Below are positions 24,929 through 33,004 of a DNA stretch of 64,000 bases, one piece after another. The stretch is from a virus, in IMG/VR virus record IMGVR_UViG_3300043775_000410, positions 1 through 64,000 of that record; one strand, written 5' to 3'. The position numbers were made by a program, and so were the translations under genes. The first letter of the stretch is position 1; each line of letters starts with the position of its first letter. The notes beneath the pieces were generated by a model, which saw only the letters and a list, made by a program, of their open reading frames with translations, made no database searches and was not told the origin of the DNA.

Positions 24929-25459
24929 ATGTCATCATTAGTAAGCAGAGCAAGGGCATTTGCTGCACATGCGCATCGCGCAATCGATCATAAAAGAAAA
25001 TACACAGGTGAAGACTACATTGTTCACCCTGCCGAAGTTGCGGCTATTGTTGCCACTGTTCCTCACACAGACGAAATGCTCGCGGCCGCTTGGTTGCATG
25101 ACACAGTAGAAGATACTGGTGTTACTATCGAAACGATCCGTGCAGAGTTTGGCCCAATTGTGGCAATGTACGTAGCAGACTTGACCGATGTTAGTGCCGC
25201 TGCCGACGGCAACAGAGCAGTGCGCAAGGCAATTGATTTAGCACATACTGCCAAGGCCTGTGCCGATGCTAAAACAATTAAACTTGCCGACTTGCTATCA
25301 AACACTGCTAGTATTGTTGAGCATGATCCAGGCTTTGCCCGTGTGTACCTTAAAGAAAAATCAGCTATGCTTGCTGTGATGACAGATGGTGATGCAACAT
25401 TGTTGGCCCGTGCTAAAGCCACACTATCAGCAGGACTTGCTAGATTAGATGGCAAATAA
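24929..25459 (+). CDS. HD-domain ppGpp hydrolase-like protein (small alarmone hydrolase)
   Basis: 176 residues, the size of a stand-alone SpoT/MESH1-type hydrolase domain. Motifs in order: HAHRAIDHKRKYTGEDYIVHP (first His), AAWLHDTVEDTGV (HD plus ED), and IKLADLLSNTASI (Asp/Asn). These are the manganese-binding residues of RelA/SpoT-type hydrolases. It lacks a synthetase domain. It could lower (p)ppGpp and so block the host stringent response during infection; another nucleotide substrate is possible. It is the only gene in its promoter unit and looks G+C-richer than its neighbours, suggesting recent transfer. Confidence 0.8.
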   Translation: MSSLVSRARAFAAHAHRAIDHKRKYTGEDYIVHPAEVAAIVATVPHTDEMLAAAWLHDTVEDTGVTIETIRAEFGPIVAMYVADLTDVSAAADGNRAVRKAIDLAHTAKACADAKTIKLADLLSNTASIVEHDPGFARVYLKEKSAMLAVMTDGDATLLARAKATLSAGLARLDGK

Positions 25460-25462
25460 CGG

Positions 25463-25491
25463 TTGACATTTTGGTAAAATGACTGTATAAT
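25463..25491 (+). promoter_or_regulatory. Sigma70-type promoter
   Basis: Perfect TTGACA (25463-25468), 17-base spacer, perfect TATAAT (25486-25491). Starts 3 bases after the HD gene stop; drives the genes at 25525 and 25935. Confidence 0.8.
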
Positions 25492-25524
25492 GTTACACAT
25501 ACACTAACAACACAGGAGCAATAA

Positions 25525-25935
25525 ATGGCTTATATTAGCGCACAAGATGTTAAGGCAATACGTGATGAACTTAAAGCAACTTTTCCTAAATTCAAGTTTG
25601 GTGTACGTAAAGGTTATGCGGGTAGTTCAGTTGACGTAACTATTAAACAAGGCCCAGTTGACTTTGCTGAAGTGTTTGACGATGGTCATTTGCCTACTAA
25701 ACGTAAATATGTTCAAATCAACGAATACCATTTAGACTTCTACGGCAAGTACGAAGCGTTCTTTGAACAAGTATTAGAAATTATCAAGTGTGCTCCGGCT
25801 CGTGCTGGTGGTCGTGCTTGGTTTGATAAAAGTGATTCGCAAATAGATTATTTCCATATTGCCTATTACATTCATTTAAACGTAGGTGAGTGGGATGAGC
25901 CATATACCTGCACAAAAGAAAAGGAGTTTGCATAA
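25525..25935 (+). CDS. LPD29-like protein, 136 aa
   Basis: The N-terminal half (VKAIRDELKATFPKFKFGVR, then SSVDVTIKQGP) fits the LPD29 domain, a small fold known from polyvalent proteins of phages and mobile elements. The rest has many aromatic residues. Proposed roles for such domains are in counter-defence, unproven here. TAATG junction with the next gene; CAGGAGC ribosome site. Confidence 0.6.
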   Translation: MAYISAQDVKAIRDELKATFPKFKFGVRKGYAGSSVDVTIKQGPVDFAEVFDDGHLPTKRKYVQINEYHLDFYGKYEAFFEQVLEIIKCAPARAGGRAWFDKSDSQIDYFHIAYYIHLNVGEWDEPYTCTKEKEFA

Positions 25936-26099
25936 TGAGTAAAAATTTACAACGTATTTTAATTTCAATAATGTTAATCATCGGTTATGTAACATTAGGA
26001 TTACTTGGTGAGAATGGTTCGATGCTACATGAACTATTGGGTAACTTTGCTGTCGGTTGGGTAGTTTGGGAAATTGCCACAGGTATTGTTGGTGATTAA
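25935..26099 (+). CDS. Small membrane protein, 54 aa
   Basis: ATG overlaps the previous TAA (TAATG) after AAGGAG. Two hydrophobic stretches, about residues 7-24 and 36-52, suggest two membrane helices with a short polar loop. Function unknown. The next promoter begins 8 bases after the stop. Confidence 0.65.
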   Translation: MSKNLQRILISIMLIIGYVTLGLLGENGSMLHELLGNFAVGWVVWEIATGIVGD

Positions 26100-26106
26100 T
26101 CAGCAC

Positions 26107-26135
26107 TTGACAAAACAAGAATTTGGTAGTATAAT
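26107..26135 (+). promoter_or_regulatory. Sigma70-type promoter for the MoxR-like gene
   Basis: Perfect TTGACA (26107-26112), 17-base spacer, perfect TATAAT (26130-26135). The unit ends at the terminator at 27278-27300. Confidence 0.85.
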
Positions 26136-26173
26136 CTGTTTTGTTACATTTAATAATTAATTAGGAGCTACAC

Positions 26174-27271
26174 ATGGCGGCAATGACTGAAAATAGAACT
26201 GTTACAGCAACAGAAGCAAAGGCGGCAATTTTACGTTGCTTTACAAAACAACGCCCATTATTTTTATGGGGTCCTCCAGGTATTGGTAAAAGTGAATTAG
26301 TAGAAGGTATTACTAAAGACATGGGCGGGTTGATGATTGACTTGCGCTTGGCACAGATGGATCCGACAGACATACGTGGTATTCCTTACTTTAACAAAGA
26401 CTTGGGCGTGATGGATTGGGCTCCGCCAATTGATTTGCCCACAGAAGAAATGGCTGCACAATATCCGATTGTGGTGTTGTTTTTAGATGAGATGAACAGT
26501 GCAGCGCCAAGTGTGCAGGCAGTTGCTTATCAACTTGTATTGAACAGACGTGTGGGCAAGTATAAACTACCTGATAACGTTGTGTTGGTAGCGGCAGGTA
26601 ACAGGGACGGTGACAAAGGTGTTAGCTACAGAATGCCAAGTCCACTTGCTAACAGGTTTGTGCATTTGGAAATGCGTGTAGACTTTGATAGCTGGTTACA
26701 ATGGGCTACTGAAAATCGCATTAACAAAGACGTTATTGGTTACATTAGTTTTGCTAAACAAGATTTGTATGACTTTGATCCAAAAAGTTCAAGTCGTAGT
26801 TTTGCAACACCTCGTAGCTGGACGTTTGTTAGTGAGTTGTTAGACGACGGCATGGCAGACGGCACTACTACAGATATTGTAGCAGGTACTATTGGTGAAG
26901 GTACTGCTGTTAAGTTTATGGCACATAGAAAAATTTCTGCTAAAATGCCTAACCCAACAGACATTTTAAACGGTAAGGTTACAGAACTTGCTGTTAAAGA
27001 AATTAGTGCTATGTACAGTTTGACAATGAGTATGTGTTACGAATTGAAAGATGCGTACACTAAGATTGGCAAGGAAGACAATGCTAAATGGCATACTATG
27101 GCAGATTACTTCTTTAAGTTTATGATGGAAAACTTTACAACAGAAGTTACTGTTATGGGCGCACGTGTAGCGTTAACAACTTTTAACTTGCCGTTTGTGC
27201 CTAACAAGTTGAAAAACTTTGATGAGTTCCACAAACGCTTTGGCAAGTACGTAGTAGCGGCAGTAGCATAA
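26174..27271 (+). CDS. MoxR-family AAA+ ATPase
   Basis: 365 residues. Walker A is LWGPPGIGKSELVEG at about 33-47; Walker B is VVLFLDEMNSA at about 100; a sensor-like VLVAAGNRDGD follows, then an Arg-rich stretch (MPSPLANRFVHLEM) typical of MoxR proteins. MoxR ATPases act as chaperones, usually with a VWA-domain partner. Such a partner is encoded at 27676, with a small gene and a terminator between. GGAGC ribosome site; own promoter and terminator. Confidence 0.88.
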   Translation: MAAMTENRTVTATEAKAAILRCFTKQRPLFLWGPPGIGKSELVEGITKDMGGLMIDLRLAQMDPTDIRGIPYFNKDLGVMDWAPPIDLPTEEMAAQYPIVVLFLDEMNSAAPSVQAVAYQLVLNRRVGKYKLPDNVVLVAAGNRDGDKGVSYRMPSPLANRFVHLEMRVDFDSWLQWATENRINKDVIGYISFAKQDLYDFDPKSSSRSFATPRSWTFVSELLDDGMADGTTTDIVAGTIGEGTAVKFMAHRKISAKMPNPTDILNGKVTELAVKEISAMYSLTMSMCYELKDAYTKIGKEDNAKWHTMADYFFKFMMENFTTEVTVMGARVALTTFNLPFVPNKLKNFDEFHKRFGKYVVAAVA

Positions 27272-27277
27272 TAGAGG

Positions 27278-27300
27278 AAAAGCCCCGCAAGGGGCTTTTT
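27278..27300 (+). terminator. Rho-independent terminator
   Basis: AAAAGCCCC (27278-27286), GCAA loop, GGGGCTTTT (27291-27299) and a further T. A 9-bp stem with a stable GNRA-type loop and T-run, 6 bases after the MoxR-like stop. Confidence 0.92.
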
Positions 27301-27307
27301 ATATTCG

Positions 27308-27619
27308 ATGAGTGATTTCAAAATAACTAAGATGGATCGTAGACATACTGGTCACGAACTGTTTAATCATTATATAAATTATAATGTTTATGTTCGACGT
27401 GGGTTTAGTAATATATCATCCAACGAATTAAATTTTCTCAAACACCGTGTTTGGTTTTGGGAGAAGTTTGGTCCAAGTGCCGAACTTGGTAAGTGTCATC
27501 GAATAAACAGTCTTACCCACCAAACCCCAAAGTGGGCCTGGCAAACTGAACACAATCTATTAAGAATCTATGTAACAGAAGAAGCATTGGCATTCTTTAC
27601 CTTGGCACACAGCACTTGA
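27308..27619 (+). CDS. Hypothetical protein, 103 aa
   Basis: Rich in aromatic and His residues, no motif known. It starts 8 bases after the terminator and lacks a promoter of its own, so it would need readthrough. The next promoter overlaps its stop. Confidence 0.5.
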   Translation: MSDFKITKMDRRHTGHELFNHYINYNVYVRRGFSNISSNELNFLKHRVWFWEKFGPSAELGKCHRINSLTHQTPKWAWQTEHNLLRIYVTEEALAFFTLAHST

Positions 27620-27644
27620 CAAACACTACATTTGAATGTATAAT
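27616..27644 (+). promoter_or_regulatory. Sigma70-type promoter for the VWA-protein unit
   Basis: Perfect TTGACA (27616-27621), 17-base spacer, perfect TATAAT (27639-27644). Confidence 0.85.
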
Positions 27645-27675
27645 AGCTGTTATAGTAAACAATTAGGAGCAGATA

Positions 27676-28941
27676 ATGGCAACAGCAACAACTAGCGCAG
27701 AAAAGAAAAAAGTTGTAACAGTAACAGACGCACGTATTGATGCGGCTGTACGTGAAAAACTTATTACGGCACGTATTGCGCTATTGCTTAAAGCGCCGTT
27801 TTTTGGTAACTTAGCAACACGCTTAAAATTAGTTAACGCTGATGAGTGGTGTAGTACTGCGGCTACAGACGGACGTAATTTTTACTATAACAGTGAATTT
27901 GTAAACAAACTGCCACAGAAACAAGTGGAGTTTTTAGTTGGGCATGAAGTGTTGCATGTAGTTTACGATCACATGGGACGTAGACAAGATAGAGATGCGC
28001 AATTGTATAACGTTGCGGCAGACTATTGTGTTAATGCTGATTTAATTAACAGCAAGATCGGTGAGAAAATTACAAGTGTGCCGATTTTGTATGATAAAAA
28101 ATACGCAGGTTTGAGCTCGGAAGAAGTGTATGACTTACTGTATGAAAATGCTGAAAAAATTAACGTTAATGATTTGCTTAAACAATTGTTAGACGAGCAT
28201 TTAGATGACGGCGATGACGACAGCGAAGAAGGTGAAGGCGAGGGTGAAGGCGGACGTCCGGGTAAGATGACTGCTGAAGAAAAGAAAGCATTGCGTGACG
28301 AAATACGTGAAGCTGTACTACAAGCGGCAGAAGCTGCAGGTGCAGGTAATTTGCCAATGGGTGTTAAACGTTTGATTAACAAGCTAACAAACCCACAACT
28401 AAACTGGCGTGAACTAATTAGACAACAGGTACAGAGTTTAGTACGTGCTGACTTTACTTGGGCACGTATGAATAGAAAAGGACAACATTTAGATGCAATT
28501 TTGCCAGGTAGCAACTTTGCAGAAACAATTGACGTTAGTGTTAGTATTGATGCGTCGGGCAGTATGAGTGAAGGTATGTTGCGTGATATCTTAAGTGAAG
28601 TTAAAGGTATTATGGAGGCGTTTGACGACTTTAAACTTGATGTATGGTCATTTGATACAGATGTTTATGGTTACGAAAAATTCACGCCAGACAACATTGA
28701 CGACATTGACACTTACGAATTACAAGGTGGCGGCGGCACAGACTTTGAATGTAACTGGGAATTTATGCGTGAAAATGAAATTGCGCCAAAATTGTTTATT
28801 ATGTTTACAGATGGTTACCCAGGTGGTGGTTGGGGTGACGAGAGTTACGCAGACACATTATTTGTAATACACGGTACTACTAGTATTGAAGCACCATTTG
28901 GTATTACAGCTTATTATGATTTATCAAAAGGATCCAATTAA
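27676..28941 (+). CDS. VWA-like protein with metallopeptidase domain (MoxR partner)
   Basis: 421 residues. The N-terminal domain has VGHEVLHVVYDHMGRR at about 95-110 with the HExxH signature and an acidic/Asn-rich follow-up, the DUF2201 metallopeptidase-like layout. An acidic linker (about 177-190, many Asp/Glu/Gly) leads to a VWA-like domain with SIDASGSMSEG at about 292-302, the metal-site DxSxS. Such proteins are client-binding partners of MoxR ATPases. Paired with the gene at 26174, each under its own promoter. Substrate unknown. Confidence 0.85.
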   Translation: MATATTSAEKKKVVTVTDARIDAAVREKLITARIALLLKAPFFGNLATRLKLVNADEWCSTAATDGRNFYYNSEFVNKLPQKQVEFLVGHEVLHVVYDHMGRRQDRDAQLYNVAADYCVNADLINSKIGEKITSVPILYDKKYAGLSSEEVYDLLYENAEKINVNDLLKQLLDEHLDDGDDDSEEGEGEGEGGRPGKMTAEEKKALRDEIREAVLQAAEAAGAGNLPMGVKRLINKLTNPQLNWRELIRQQVQSLVRADFTWARMNRKGQHLDAILPGSNFAETIDVSVSIDASGSMSEGMLRDILSEVKGIMEAFDDFKLDVWSFDTDVYGYEKFTPDNIDDIDTYELQGGGGTDFECNWEFMRENEIAPKLFIMFTDGYPGGGWGDESYADTLFVIHGTTSIEAPFGITAYYDLSKGSN

Positions 28942-29276
28942 TGTCAGTATATCAAAGTTTTAGTTATAGTCCTACAGAGTTAGCAGAGCAAATGTCTAGT
29001 GCTACACACGACACACTTGCTTATCTATGGAAGTACAAATACATCACCACCGAACAGTATAATGAATTGTCAGGTAAAATAATGGTTATGGCTGTGCCAA
29101 ACCGTAAAGGGTTTGGTAAGAAATTGTTAGAATACTTCTTTGGTGATAATAAAGAAGAGAATTCTTGGGTTTTTCCTATTGTGGAAGTAGCAACCCACTA
29201 TAGACCTGCTACTCCAGAAAAGCCAAAGAATGTAACTCGACTTAAAACCAAACCTAAGTTAGAGGTGGTTGAGTAA
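28941..29276 (+). CDS. Hypothetical protein in the VWA unit, 111 aa
   Basis: TAATG junctions on both sides. No motif; a helical N-terminal half and a Lys/Pro-rich end. Co-translated with the VWA-like gene, so perhaps a helper of it. Confidence 0.6.
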   Translation: MSVYQSFSYSPTELAEQMSSATHDTLAYLWKYKYITTEQYNELSGKIMVMAVPNRKGFGKKLLEYFFGDNKEENSWVFPIVEVATHYRPATPEKPKNVTRLKTKPKLEVVE

Positions 29277-29722
29277 TGGCCTTAGGTTGGGATGATGTAC
29301 AGCGTATGAAACGTGTAGAAGCTCGAGCAGAAGAGCTTGGGTTTAAGTTTTCTTCTTCAGCTAATTATAACTATGGTGCTAACAACATTATAAGTTATAT
29401 CTGTTTAAAACCTAAGGAAGATTGTTTACCACACTACAGTCGTGATGCCGATATCTTTATAGGTACACTTGAGGAGATCAATACCTGGTTAACTGGCGTT
29501 GAATGGGCTCGCGGCTACGAAGAGATGCTTAAACTTGGCAATGATAAGAAACGTAAGGAAAAAGAACAAGTCGAACGTAATCGGCAATTACTACGCACCA
29601 TTAAAACTGGTCGTGAAGTTAAAGGCACTGTCGGATGTACCAGTGTTGACGAATGGCGCTTGCATCTTGAAGAAGAGTACGATATTGACGACGAAGTTGA
29701 TTACAGTGCAATACCATTTTAG
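29276..29722 (+). CDS. Hypothetical protein, 148 aa
   Basis: Acidic and Lys-rich, with a helical segment RKEKEQVERNRQLLRTI and a C-terminal DEWRLHLEEEYDIDDEVDY. No family recognised. In the same unit as the VWA-like gene, 10 bases before the HIT gene. Confidence 0.6.
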   Translation: MALGWDDVQRMKRVEARAEELGFKFSSSANYNYGANNIISYICLKPKEDCLPHYSRDADIFIGTLEEINTWLTGVEWARGYEEMLKLGNDKKRKEKEQVERNRQLLRTIKTGREVKGTVGCTSVDEWRLHLEEEYDIDDEVDYSAIPF

Positions 29723-29732
29723 GAAAAATACA

Positions 29733-30206
29733 ATGACAAAAGTAATGACTATGACAAAAATAATTGAATCATTGCCCTATGAATTAAGCGAATGTACACC
29801 CGAACAAGCACCGTGGACTACATTAGTAGAAGAAGACTTTCACATTGCTATTTTTAAAGATGGCTTTCCTGTCAGCTACGGGCACCTGCTGTTTGTGCCT
29901 AAGTATAATACCGTAGATGTGTTAGCCGACGCAGTAGCTGATGCCATTGCGCAAGGACAACGTATGGTTGCCGAAGGTAACTGTGATGGATATAACATTG
30001 GCATTAATGTTGGTGAAGCGGCCGGACAAACAGTTGCTTGGCCACATGTACATATGATTCCTCGACGCACAGGCGATGTCACTGATCCGCGCGGCGGTGT
30101 GCGTAATGTTATTCCTCATTTGGGTAATTACAAGAGTAAAGGATACGGTGATGCCTACGACGAAGTAAATAAATGGTATGGTGGGTTTGATGATGCTAGA
30201 GACTAG
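29733..30206 (+). CDS. HIT-family nucleotide hydrolase/transferase
   Basis: 157 residues. The frame is open from 29499, but the ATG at 29733 follows AGGAAAAATACA. The HIT motif is WPHVHMIPRR (HxHxxP), preceded by GYNIGINVGEAAGQTV, which is the standard layout of HINT/HIT hydrolases, and FPVSYGHLLFVPK matches the N-terminal strand. Such enzymes cleave nucleoside phosphoramidates or dinucleotides. The phage role is unknown. Confidence 0.85.
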   Translation: MTKVMTMTKIIESLPYELSECTPEQAPWTTLVEEDFHIAIFKDGFPVSYGHLLFVPKYNTVDVLADAVADAIAQGQRMVAEGNCDGYNIGINVGEAAGQTVAWPHVHMIPRRTGDVTDPRGGVRNVIPHLGNYKSKGYGDAYDEVNKWYGGFDDARD

Positions 30207-30210
30207 ATAA

Positions 30211-30501
30211 ATGCTCAAACATAATGAACCCAATCCCTTAAACGTACACGGGCTAAGACAGCTTAGTCATTGCCCGCCTCACTTTACTCCTGTGATATTC
30301 GATCTTGCTGTACAAGATAAAGACCTAGTTGATTGGCTGTATGAAAACTTAGAAGGACGTTTTTATTCTGGACAAATTGACGTTAGACAAGAGTCTGGTG
30401 TTATCGCACGTCAGCAATGTATTGCATTTGAACAATCCTCTGAAGCGAGCTATTTCGCAATTATGCTACCCACAATTAATGAATCAACTATTATGTGGTA
30501 A
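30211..30501 (+). CDS. Hypothetical protein, 96 aa
   Basis: Starts 4 bases after the HIT gene stop. Mixed alpha/beta, no motif. Possibly translated with the HIT gene. Confidence 0.6.
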   Translation: MLKHNEPNPLNVHGLRQLSHCPPHFTPVIFDLAVQDKDLVDWLYENLEGRFYSGQIDVRQESGVIARQQCIAFEQSSEASYFAIMLPTINESTIMW

Positions 30502-30562
30502 TAAAATATTTCCACCTGTTTAGACCATGGTAAATAAAGTTATCCCAAGGAGAACTTTTTTA

Positions 30563-30814
30563 ATGGCCAAAGCAGAAACAACCGCAACAGAAAATTCAAC
30601 GCCTGTTGAATCTAACGAAACACAACAACCACAAGCCCCAAATTTAACACTACAAGACTTAGTTCTTGTGGCACAAATCATCCAACTTACCTCACAACGC
30701 GGCGCATACAAAGCCGAAGAGTTAGCCAACGTTGGTACGTTATACAATAAATTAATTGCATTTTTAGACAGCGTTGGTGCAATTTCTAAATCAGAAACTG
30801 CTGCACAGGAGTAA
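30563..30814 (+). CDS. Conserved phage protein, 83 aa
   Basis: The ATG at 30563 follows a perfect AAGGAG; the earlier frame (30527) has no site. N-terminus is low-complexity (Thr/Glu/Gln/Pro), then a helical domain NLTLQDLVLVAQIIQ...SQRGAYKAEELANVGTLYNKL, a pattern I associate with T4-like marine phages. Function unknown. Confidence 0.65.
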   Translation: MAKAETTATENSTPVESNETQQPQAPNLTLQDLVLVAQIIQLTSQRGAYKAEELANVGTLYNKLIAFLDSVGAISKSETAAQE

Positions 30815-30818
30815 TACT

Positions 30819-31493
30819 ATGATTAAGCACGTAGGCAGACATAATAACAAGCGAGTTGTTATTGCATATAGACAAGTACCAGATGAAGATCACATGTGTT
30901 TAGTGATCTACAGTGAAACATTACCCATGCGTATACATGATGAAGTAATGAAAGTATTAGAAAGCGACATCGGTCAGCAAGCAAACGATTTTGCTGATGC
31001 ACTATTCCGTCATACTATGGCAGATGGTGTTAATTGCTTAAACGCAATTCACCGTGGCGGACTATTATCCAAAGTACCAACTAACCAAGTTATTGTAACT
31101 CCAACTTCAGCTAGTTCAGTACGCTTAGATGAATTAAACACACTATTAAATGAAATTGCCAAAGGCGCAGAAGCTACTGAAAAACTAGCTAAAACAGACG
31201 CAGGACAAAGATGGGAAGGTAGAGATCTAGGCGAACCTGCTAAAACTACAGCGGCAAGTGTTAATACGGATGGCGTGTTGTCTGATGCTGATATTGCAAA
31301 TCAACGTTTAGCACAGGCTACTAAAATGGAAGCAGAAGCTAAGAGTTTGTTAGCAGAAGCAAAACGTTTAAAAGAAGAAGCAAACGCACTAGCACCTAAG
31401 GTAACTAAGGCAAAAGCAACTACAAGTACAACAACTCCTACGAAGAAAACAAATGCCAGAAAACCTACCACAACCAAAAAAGCCGCGGCGTAA
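30819..31493 (+). CDS. Conserved phage protein with Ala/Lys/Thr-rich tail, 224 aa
   Basis: The ATG at 30819 (ACAGGAG upstream) is used; an earlier in-frame start at 30774 lies inside the previous gene. Residues 1-125 have the conserved-looking RHNNKRVVIAYRQVPDEDHM, then VPTNQVIVTP and SSVRLDELNTLL. Residues about 165-205 are a coiled coil, followed by a Thr/Lys/Ala tail suggestive of DNA or protein contact. Function unknown. Confidence 0.65.
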   Translation: MIKHVGRHNNKRVVIAYRQVPDEDHMCLVIYSETLPMRIHDEVMKVLESDIGQQANDFADALFRHTMADGVNCLNAIHRGGLLSKVPTNQVIVTPTSASSVRLDELNTLLNEIAKGAEATEKLAKTDAGQRWEGRDLGEPAKTTAASVNTDGVLSDADIANQRLAQATKMEAEAKSLLAEAKRLKEEANALAPKVTKAKATTSTTTPTKKTNARKPTTTKKAAA

Positions 31494-31809
31494 ATCAACC
31501 CCTGGCAAGAAAGTCAACATGAATGTTAAGAAACGTTGGCAAGATATTGTCAGAGACGTTGATAAAAAGGAAGTGCCAGTTACCGTGCTACAGCGTATTA
31601 TTGTTAAGCTCGTTGACGGCACTGACCTTAGTATCGATGTTAAACAATTACTTGAAGACGGGCAAGATCCTGACGACATTGAAGATTTGCTTAATGCTAA
31701 ATTTCACGACCTTGACGAATATATAGAAACTGTTGACTTCTTTATCGACCTCGATAAAGTAGTTGGCGCTGTTCAACCTGAGACCGACAAGGTACTAAAG
31801 AATCTATGA
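31453..31809 (+). CDS. Conserved phage protein, 118 aa
   Basis: Overlaps the previous gene by 41 bases. A Lys/Pro-rich N-terminus is followed by an acidic domain (VLQRIIVKLVDGTDLSIDV, then DPDDIEDLL). Met23 is an alternative start without overlap. Function unknown. Confidence 0.6.
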   Translation: MPENLPQPKKPRRKSTPGKKVNMNVKKRWQDIVRDVDKKEVPVTVLQRIIVKLVDGTDLSIDVKQLLEDGQDPDDIEDLLNAKFHDLDEYIETVDFFIDLDKVVGAVQPETDKVLKNL

Positions 31810-32309
31810 TTATATCAATTTTAGCTTCGACTAATACCGGTGGTATTGGTAATCGTGGTACCTTGCCTTGGCCATACAACAAGGAAGATATGAGTTGGTT
31901 TGTTCGACATACTACAGGCAACATTGTAGTCATGGGTCGTAATACCTGGGATGATCCTAAGATGCCCAAACCATTGCCCAATCGTGAAAACTATGTAGTC
32001 AGTAGTCGACACGTAGCACAACAATATCAACACTTGGTTAAATGGATTCCTAGTAACCCTGTAGATAATATCTTACAGATACAGCAGGATAATCCATCCA
32101 AAGATGTGTATGTTATTGGTGGTCAAAAATTATACGAAGCAACAGAAAGTATAGTCGATAGAGTATTGCTTACACGTGTCAAAGGTGCATGGTTCACTGA
32201 CACTCGTGTTCAGTTAGACAGCATGCTGGCTTGTTTTCAAATCAAATCAGTAACACCCGGTAATAATTGCACCTACGAAACGTGGGATCGTGTAATGTTT
32301 TTTAAATAA
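31806..32309 (+). CDS. folA: Dihydrofolate reductase
   Basis: 167 residues. Regenerates tetrahydrofolate using NADPH, needed because thymidylate synthase consumes it. ISILASTNTGGIGNRGTLPWP holds the usual N-terminal core (GIG, then PW), NIVVMGRNTWDDP the NADPH-site strand, and VYVIGGQKLYE the GG-loop. ATGA junction with the previous gene. ThyA lies one gene downstream, and dCMP deaminase is at 42166. Confidence 0.92.
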   Translation: MIISILASTNTGGIGNRGTLPWPYNKEDMSWFVRHTTGNIVVMGRNTWDDPKMPKPLPNRENYVVSSRHVAQQYQHLVKWIPSNPVDNILQIQQDNPSKDVYVIGGQKLYEATESIVDRVLLTRVKGAWFTDTRVQLDSMLACFQIKSVTPGNNCTYETWDRVMFFK

Positions 32310-33004
32310 TGAAAATATTAATTGCAGGTGATAGTTGGGGCTGCGGTGAATGGGGTTGGGATTCCAACAAACGTAAATGGAAAGACGGTGATAAACATGA
32401 TGAGTCGTACATTATCACCCATCGTGGACTAGAGTATTATCTAATAGAAATAGGCCACGATGTTACTAATATTTCTTGTGGGGGTGCATCTAATAAAGAA
32501 ATATTAGTAAAACTGCACCGACTAGAGTTACAATGCTACGATCATATTATATGGTTCCAAACTGATCCTATCCGTGATCTTCGCCCGTATAGCGATAAAT
32601 TAGTTGATACGTTTGACAATTTACTTACTAAACAGAATAGTCTAATAGAGAGTACCTACCAAACATTAAATTCGTTTGATAAAAAAATTATATGCTTGGG
32701 CGGATGTAGCAAATTAAATTTAAACTTAATTAAACAATATACAAATTTATCGCCTGTTATTCCTAGCATACCCGAATTGTTAATGCCTACTTTTATTCAT
32801 CCTAAAATTTGGTTTTCGGACTGGATTGATCAATCTTGGCGGCATTTTGATGTTGACAGTTTAGATAATCTAGTATATAATAAAACATTACAAGATTCAA
32901 TTTTTGACAATGAAGAATTATTTTGGCCCGACGGAAGACATCCAAATCGTCATGCCCACCGAAAACTTTTTGAATATTTAATTACACATGAAAATCTATC
33001 TTAA
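32309..33004 (+). CDS. SGNH/GDSL-hydrolase-like protein
   Basis: 231 residues, TAATG start. Block I is IAGDSWGCGEWG; CGGASNKE gives the Gly/Asn block; WPDGRHPNRHAH near the C-terminus gives Asp and His. All four blocks of an SGNH enzyme are visible, with no signal peptide. Wedged between folA and thyA, which are probably functionally unrelated. Substrate unknown. Confidence 0.65.
   Translation: MKILIAGDSWGCGEWGWDSNKRKWKDGDKHDESYIITHRGLEYYLIEIGHDVTNISCGGASNKEILVKLHRLELQCYDHIIWFQTDPIRDLRPYSDKLVDTFDNLLTKQNSLIESTYQTLNSFDKKIICLGGCSKLNLNLIKQYTNLSPVIPSIPELLMPTFIHPKIWFSDWIDQSWRHFDVDSLDNLVYNKTLQDSIFDNEELFWPDGRHPNRHAHRKLFEYLITHENLS

Noticed and set aside
28023-28514. 163-codon Ser/Pro-rich antisense frame in the VWA gene
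   Set aside because: Composition is the complement of an acidic linker; no ribosome site or neighbours in its frame.
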